Positions 6,697 to 9,983 of a stretch of 9,983 nucleotides of DNA are shown here, in pieces (the first letter of the stretch is position 1; each line of letters opens with the position of its first letter). This DNA is from an uncultured Lachnospiraceae bacterium. GTDB lineage: Bacteria > Bacillota > Clostridia > Lachnospirales > Lachnospiraceae. The stretch spans positions 1 through 9,983 of the forward strand of contig CAMAHO010000069.1 in NCBI GenBank assembly GCA_945834545.1, in the 5' to 3' direction. Both the position numbers and the translations under genes were made by a program. The notes under the pieces are model-generated. The model was not told the origin of the DNA. It ran no database searches and was given only the letters and a program-made list of their open reading frames with translations.

Positions 6697-7007
6697 AAAA
6701 GCCGATACCTCACTGCTCCTGCAGGGTCAGCATAACCCGAAGGGTAAACACATGGTTTTGCGGTTCAAAGCTCCACAACCCATGATGGCGGTTGGCAATG
6801 GAGCAAATGCTTCGGCAACCGTAGCCATGGCCATCCTGTCTGGAAAGAGGCAGGCCGTTCTGCATAGTAATTTCACCGGAACAGGGGTTTTTGATTTTGG
6901 CCACCAGAGCAATTGAGAAAGGGCGCATGACAACCGGGGGACGTCAGCTTTGCGCGGACCGGAGCGAAACGGAGACAGCCGATTGAACAGGTACAGAAAA
7001 GCCGATA
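6697..7007. repeat. Pair of 11-bp direct repeats exactly 300 bp apart
   Basis: AAAAGCCGATA occurs at 6697-6707, four bases after the hemZ stop codon, and again at 6997-7007, inside the toxin-antitoxin relic. They bracket a 289-bp block without a gene. Part of the motif (AGCCGAT) also occurs at 6977-6983. The pair could be a target duplication, an attachment-site duplication or a recombination scar. I found no convincing terminal inverted repeats just inside them. Confidence 0.5.
6708..6996. other. Non-coding block of probable mobile origin after hemZ
   Basis: No supported gene lies here. Several short overlapping frames are open on both strands across about 6710-6930 (a minus-strand frame contains SFEPQNHVFTLRVML), but none has a good ribosome binding site or a recognisable domain. 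The block is visibly more GC-rich than the DNA at 7000-9100. It contains the palindrome CCTGCAGG (6719-6726) and a GC-rich stretch at 6935-6980. A relic or end fragment of a mobile element is the best reading. The family is not identified. Confidence 0.35.
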
Positions 7008-7069
7008 TAGAGAAAGGAAATGTTGAGGATGCAGCTAGTGCGTTTGTGGCATTTAGAGAGAGGCATTAA
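7001..7069 (+). pseudogene. C-terminal fragment of a type II antitoxin
   Basis: The frame ending at TAA 7067-7069 reads ADIEKGNVEDAASAFVA and then FRERH, which resembles the C-terminal tail of RelB/ParD-like antitoxins. The stop overlaps the next ATG as TAATG, the usual coupling of antitoxin and toxin genes. Only about 22 residues look genuine. Upstream of about 7000 the frame stays open but runs into unrelated GC-rich sequence beyond the 11-bp repeat, so the DNA-binding N-terminal part is missing. The identification leans on position and on the toxin relic that follows. Confidence 0.5.
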
Positions 7070-7136
7070 TGAAGCAATATAAGGTAGAGATTACAAAACA
7101 TCTGATATAGAAGCACGTTTGAGAGGCGAGATATAA
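7069..7136 (+). pseudogene. RelE/ParE-family toxin relic with its middle deleted
   Basis: The ATG at 7069 starts MKQYKVEITK, a typical RelE/ParE toxin N-terminus (first beta strand). The frame hits a stop at 7108. In the next frame, from about 7098 to the TAA at 7134-7136, the sequence reads TSDIEARLRGEI, a typical C-terminus of the same toxins (as in LYSASDIExRLR). The roughly 80 residues in between, including the catalytic core, are gone. The two ends are joined near 7096-7101 out of frame. It cannot make a functional toxin. The matches to family ends are from memory and were not searched. Confidence 0.6.
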
Positions 7137-7171
7137 AAGCACGCGTTTATTTGAATTTGACGAGGTAGATA

Positions 7172-8410
7172 ATGAACAACTCAGAATATTTGAAATATTC
7201 CGCAACTGAACCAATGACTGAACTGCGGAGAAGATTTAACGATGGTGAAAGTATATATAAGGATGTACCTGTAGAATTATCGATTGATAATGCAAGAGCT
7301 GATGTTTTGTATGTCCAATATGTTTTTGAGAATGCATATAGTGGTTATTCCTATTATGATGAAACCTTATTTAGAACAGCCTTTATTTCAGTGCTAGATG
7401 AATTGGAATCTTTGGAGCGAATCACCCCAAATGAATTGATTGATTTGATGTGTAAGCATCTATGTTTTATTTCAGATGGGCATTTATCTTTGTCAACGCA
7501 AGATTACAGAAAAGGTTTTTACAAAAAAACGCAAACCTATGTAACCGACTTGATTCTCAGCGAAATAGATGGTTGCTATTTTGATTTGCATACTGACAAG
7601 CCAGTTTCTTTTGATAACACTCTGCGTGTTTTTCCAACAATCACAAAGAATGGCACGGATGCCTATTTGTTAGGTGTCCGTAGCAAAGAACAGATTGAGG
7701 CAATATCTGTCAAAATAGGGAATGTGGAAGAAATTCTGCCTGTTCATAAAATTAAAAGCCACACAACTACGGATAAGTGCTTAGTTAAAGAATGTTATCT
7801 CGGAGATACTGCAATTATCGCTTGTTCAAGTTTTGTTGGTGATTCTGAAGAGCAAATGAATAGACTTTACGAGATAGGCAAAAAATGCCGAAATTACAAG
7901 CATGTGGTATGGGATTTGTCAAATAATCTCGGTGGTAATTCGGAGCTTCCAAAACAGTTTCTGCTCGGCCTTACTGGCGGATTTCGTGATACATTGAAAT
8001 TTCTTGAATTAAGGTCAACGCTTGTTCATGCTAAGGAATATGGAAACATCCAAGATATTTCTCGACATTTCGAACAGATTTGTAACGAGCAGACCGAAAG
8101 AGCTGATTTGTTCAACGGCGAACTGCATGTAATAGTCAATGACATGGTGGCATCTTCTGCTGAAATTGCAGTTGCTTGGGCAAAAACGCTTCACGATGTT
8201 ACGTTTTATGGATGTAATACGCTCGGAATCGGACGATTTGGAGAATTGTGTATTTACTATTTGCCTAATTCTAAAATTACGCTATGGTGTCCGCAAAAAG
8301 TATTCGATACAAACATCGTAGAAACAGTTGGTTTTGAACCAGACTATTGGATTGACAGCACTAATGTTGTTGGCTTCGTTCAAAATAAAATCATTTCTAC
8401 TGTTCGATAA
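7172..8410 (+). CDS. Cytoplasmic S41-family (tricorn/C-terminal-processing-like) peptidase
   Basis: A 412-residue protein with the layout of an S41 serine peptidase. SDGHLSL at 101-107 matches the conserved DGHT-type motif and gives a candidate catalytic His104. VWDLSNNLGGNS (246-257) is the DxRxNxGG-type strand and loop. VNDMVASSAEIAV (about 322-334) carries the expected nucleophile Ser328. GIGRFGE and YYLPNSKITLW follow, and GFEPDYW (387-393) fits the C-terminal GxxPD motif. The lysine of the Ser/Lys CtpA type (GKG) is replaced by GIG, so a Ser/His/Glu (tricorn-type) mechanism is more likely. No signal peptide, membrane segment or clear PDZ domain is seen, so it should be cytoplasmic. GAGG six bases upstream supports the ATG. 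The DNA is more AT-rich than the apt-hemZ genes. Its stop lies on a junction with a recombinase fragment. Substrate unknown; family call good. Confidence 0.8.
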   Translation: MNNSEYLKYSATEPMTELRRRFNDGESIYKDVPVELSIDNARADVLYVQYVFENAYSGYSYYDETLFRTAFISVLDELESLERITPNELIDLMCKHLCFISDGHLSLSTQDYRKGFYKKTQTYVTDLILSEIDGCYFDLHTDKPVSFDNTLRVFPTITKNGTDAYLLGVRSKEQIEAISVKIGNVEEILPVHKIKSHTTTDKCLVKECYLGDTAIIACSSFVGDSEEQMNRLYEIGKKCRNYKHVVWDLSNNLGGNSELPKQFLLGLTGGFRDTLKFLELRSTLVHAKEYGNIQDISRHFEQICNEQTERADLFNGELHVIVNDMVASSAEIAVAWAKTLHDVTFYGCNTLGIGRFGELCIYYLPNSKITLWCPQKVFDTNIVETVGFEPDYWIDSTNVVGFVQNKIISTVR

Positions 8411-8812
8411 GACTCGCATTCCGGAAGAATACATGGTGGCAAACATGGCTTTATATTTCAGGTCATCCGTAGCATCAAGAAGCCTATCGATTTCATCAAC
8501 AGAAAGTACGACAGGGAGTTTGTGATCTATCATCATGCGTGGAACAGTGATATCATCCCACAGAATGTGAAGTACATTCCGATAGAAAAAGCGGATGGCT
8601 GAATTATAAAGGTTGAGGGTGGTCGCTTTCAGACCATCGTCTTTCTTGGCAAGAAGAAAGTCCCTGACATCCTGACAGGTAAGCTCTTCCGGAACTTTTC
8701 CCATGTAATTCAGGAAATAGGAAACATAGTTTTTGTAGCAGTCAATAGAACGCTCTTTGAGGTTACGGATTTTTCCGGCTTCCTCAAGCTGTAATAAATA
8801 TTTTTCGTACAT
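8411..8812 (-). pseudogene. Truncated tyrosine recombinase/integrase (N-terminal half only)
   Basis: On the minus strand an ATG at 8812 with GGAGG seven bases upstream opens about 134 residues that look like a tyrosine recombinase. The N-terminal SAM-like core-binding domain is visible (about residues 1-85: SIDCYKNYVSYFLNYMG, then ATTLNLYNSAIRFFYRNV). The catalytic domain then starts (LPVVLSVDEIDRLLDA, then MYSSGMRV). SGMRV is the usual lead-in to the first catalytic region with SE. Homology stops at 8411, exactly where the S41 stop codon begins on the other strand. The remaining minus-strand frame to 8282 is only antisense to S41. The catalytic Arg that normally opens this block may be the one in GMRV, but the HxxR and Tyr residues are absent, so it is dead. 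The type resembles recombinases that accompany some Firmicute IS91-like transposases; that link is inference. Confidence 0.8.
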
Positions 8813-8819
8813 AATAAAT

Positions 8820-8866
8820 CCTCCATGTAAAGTCAGTAATTTCAGGTATCACTGCTTACATGGAGG
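8820..8866 (-). promoter_or_regulatory. Inverted repeat hiding the ribosome binding site of the integrase
   Basis: CCTCCATGTAA (8820-8830) and TTACATGGAGG (8856-8866) are perfect 11-bp inverted repeats 25 bases apart. An inner 6-bp pairing (CAGTGA with TTACTG on the minus strand) would extend the stem. On the minus-strand mRNA the descending arm contains the GGAGG ribosome binding site of the integrase, so folding would block translation. Insertion elements often use such hairpins to prevent activation by outside transcription. It could also be an element-end structure. Confidence 0.5.
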
Positions 8867-9065
8867 TGCATTGGAATAATAAAACCGCTTGCTAAAAGAA
8901 CGGTTAGGTGTTAATCTTTTCATAGGCAGTGGTAATGTCGATCCTGTTTGATTGTTGGTTGTGGTGACTTAACAATACTACTATTAGGACTTGGTTTCCA
9001 CTGCTTTTTAATTTAGAGAAAGGAAAACTGCGCCACAGCCTTGGCAGACCAGCGCGCAGCGATTT
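8867..9065. other. Gene-free remnant of the inserted element
   Basis: I see no gene here. The stretch holds small inverted repeats: AACCG (8883-8887) with CGGTT (8901-8905), GCAGTGG (8926-8932) with CCACTGC (8998-9004), and CTGCGC (9028-9033) with GCGCAG (9054-9059). These may be parts of an element end. A weak promoter-like pair, TTGTGG (8959-8964) and TATTAG (8982-8987) with 17-base spacing, points toward the hydrolase gene. It could now drive that gene, but each box matches only four of six consensus bases. Confidence 0.35.
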
Positions 9066-9098
9066 TGTTCAATAAGAATTTACTAGGGAGAACTTGAT

Positions 9099-9983
9099 AT
9101 GGCATTTGTGAATGTTTGCGGCAAACAGATATATTATGAAGAGTATGGTGCAGGAAACAATCCTACATTGGTATATATGCATGGTGGTCCAGGCGAAAGC
9201 TGTCTGACATATACTTATCAAGCACAAAAATTGAGTGCACATTTTCATGTCATTAGTTTTGACCAATACGGCGTATTCCGTTCTGATGCCATTCTTGAAG
9301 AACAAAAAGCGAACGTGAAATATCATGTTGATATGATAGAACAGATGAGGATTGCACTTGGCATCAAGAGCTGGATACCGCTCGGACATTCCTTCGGTGG
9401 AATGCTTGCACTTGTTTATGCACACACTTATCCTGACAGTACCGATGCGGTAATTTACGACTGCCCTATGTGGAGTGCATTACATACCGCAAGAGCAATC
9501 GCACAAGCTACCCTGCCCTATTTTGAGCAGAACAATATAACTAAACAGATAGCACTTATCAGAGAGATACTGGAAGACGGTATTTCTCCGAAAGATTCCT
9601 TTGAAAAATCTATGAGTATTGAATGGAACGAGGAACTTGACCGTTACTGTCATGTTATAGAAATGAGCAAATATAACAGCTATATCAATGAGCATATCCC
9701 AGAGCCTATAGTCGCGGACGATTGCTGGAGAAAATATATTCCTTTCAGACAAAAGCTCTTTGATTCGGAGGACTTCTATTGTAATTACCTGCCATATCTT
9801 GCAGATATACGCAAGCCGCAGTATCTGATTGTCGGCGAATACGATATGACCTGCGGAAAATTTGAACAGGAGTGGTTTGACAAATACGCACCAAACGGCA
9901 GAACAGAGATACTTACTAACAGCGCACATCTATCGTGGTTTGAGCAGCCTGAGAAATATACCGATTTGATAACGCGTTTTGTT
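9099..9983 (+). CDS. Proline-iminopeptidase-like alpha/beta hydrolase (3' end beyond window)
   Basis: The frame is open for 295 codons from the ATG at 9099 to the window edge without a stop, so the gene is partial at its 3' end but probably nearly complete for a family of roughly 290-310 residues. HGGPG (28-32) is the oxyanion-loop motif typical of S33 proline iminopeptidases. FDQYG (54-58) corresponds to the DQRG segment. GHSFGG (96-101) is the nucleophile elbow with Ser98. Asp249 in VGEYDMT and His277 in NSAHLSWFE complete the triad. A cap region spans about 125-230. It should be an active cytoplasmic hydrolase that removes N-terminal residues from short peptides or cleaves esters or amides. 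The elbow is GHSFGG rather than the GGSWG form of classical PIP, so the substrate may differ. GGGAG (9086-9090) lies eight bases before the ATG. It was probably once directly downstream of the S41 peptidase. Confidence 0.88.
   Translation, partial: MAFVNVCGKQIYYEEYGAGNNPTLVYMHGGPGESCLTYTYQAQKLSAHFHVISFDQYGVFRSDAILEEQKANVKYHVDMIEQMRIALGIKSWIPLGHSFGGMLALVYAHTYPDSTDAVIYDCPMWSALHTARAIAQATLPYFEQNNITKQIALIREILEDGISPKDSFEKSMSIEWNEELDRYCHVIEMSKYNSYINEHIPEPIVADDCWRKYIPFRQKLFDSEDFYCNYLPYLADIRKPQYLIVGEYDMTCGKFEQEWFDKYAPNGRTEILTNSAHLSWFEQPEKYTDLITRFV

Larger units (their letters stand above)
8401..9077. repeat. Imperfect 12-bp direct repeats flanking the recombinase segment
   Basis: TGTTCGATAAGA (8401-8412, containing the S41 stop codon) and TGTTCAATAAGA (9066-9077, upstream of the hydrolase) match in 11 of 12 bases. 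They flank the 653-bp segment 8413-9065 that carries the truncated integrase. The right copy also keeps a TAA (9073-9075) in the place of the S41 stop, 23 nt before the hydrolase ATG. They look like a duplication made when the segment was inserted. Confidence 0.5.

Noticed and set aside
6760..6775. GGTTCAAAGCTCC, which resembles a tRNA T-arm
   Set aside because: No acceptor, D or anticodon stems can be built around it.
7111..7147. Short near-repeat AAGCACG(CG)TTT at 7111 and 7137
   Set aside because: Too short and imperfect to interpret; it may only be part of the toxin relic scar.
8282..8410. C-terminal extension of the minus-strand integrase frame
   Set aside because: It is the antisense of the S41 3' end. 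Integrase homology stops at 8411, so it was not counted as part of the recombinase.
9069..9929. Two minus-strand frames (9069-9425 and 9480-9929)
   Set aside because: Both are antisense to the alpha/beta hydrolase, which has a complete catalytic triad and a good ribosome binding site.

Overview
The window looks like chromosome from a low-to-moderate GC anaerobic Firmicute, most likely Clostridia of the Lachnospiraceae type. The evidence is the apt - rel - MBL hydrolase - hemZ run, strong GGAGG-type ribosome binding sites, sigma-A promoters (TTGTCT-17-TATACT) and the protein sequences themselves. No genus can be named from the sequence alone.

Region 1 (1-1300). Terminator-like hairpins at the left edge probably end an upstream plus-strand unit and the minus-strand gene. 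A small two-helix membrane protein (240-581, minus) and a SEC-C zinc-motif protein (747-1250, plus) are divergently transcribed from back-to-back promoters with the same -35 hexamer and spacing. A rho-independent terminator follows the SEC-C gene.

Region 2 (1300-6693). This is a housekeeping cluster on the plus strand: apt (purine salvage), a full-length bifunctional (p)ppGpp synthetase/hydrolase of the Rel type, a glyoxalase II-like metallo-beta-lactamase hydrolase whose ATG directly follows the rel stop codon, a strong terminator, and hemZ (radical SAM). A 171-bp palindromic element with perfect 47-bp arms lies between apt and rel. A diverged single arm of the same repeat family lies at about 191-235.

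Region 3 (6694-9983). Directly after the hemZ stop the sequence becomes a patchwork of accessory DNA. It holds: a 289-bp non-coding block between 11-bp direct repeats exactly 300 bp apart; a toxin-antitoxin relic (antitoxin C-terminus, then a toxin with its middle deleted); an intact cytoplasmic S41 peptidase (7172-8410); the N-terminal half of a minus-strand tyrosine recombinase, cut exactly at the S41 stop codon; and a proline-iminopeptidase-like alpha/beta hydrolase (9099 to the window edge).

The S41 3' end (TGTTCGATAAGA) is repeated with one mismatch just upstream of the hydrolase (TGTTCAATAAGA). Removing the intervening segment restores a two-gene operon with a 23-nt spacer. I infer that the S41 peptidase and the S33-like hydrolase were a unit that a recombinase-bearing fragment later split. 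A tricorn-type S41 peptidase paired with a prolyl-iminopeptidase-like hydrolase recalls archaeal tricorn and its factor F1. This is the most interesting hypothesis in the window, and it is untested.
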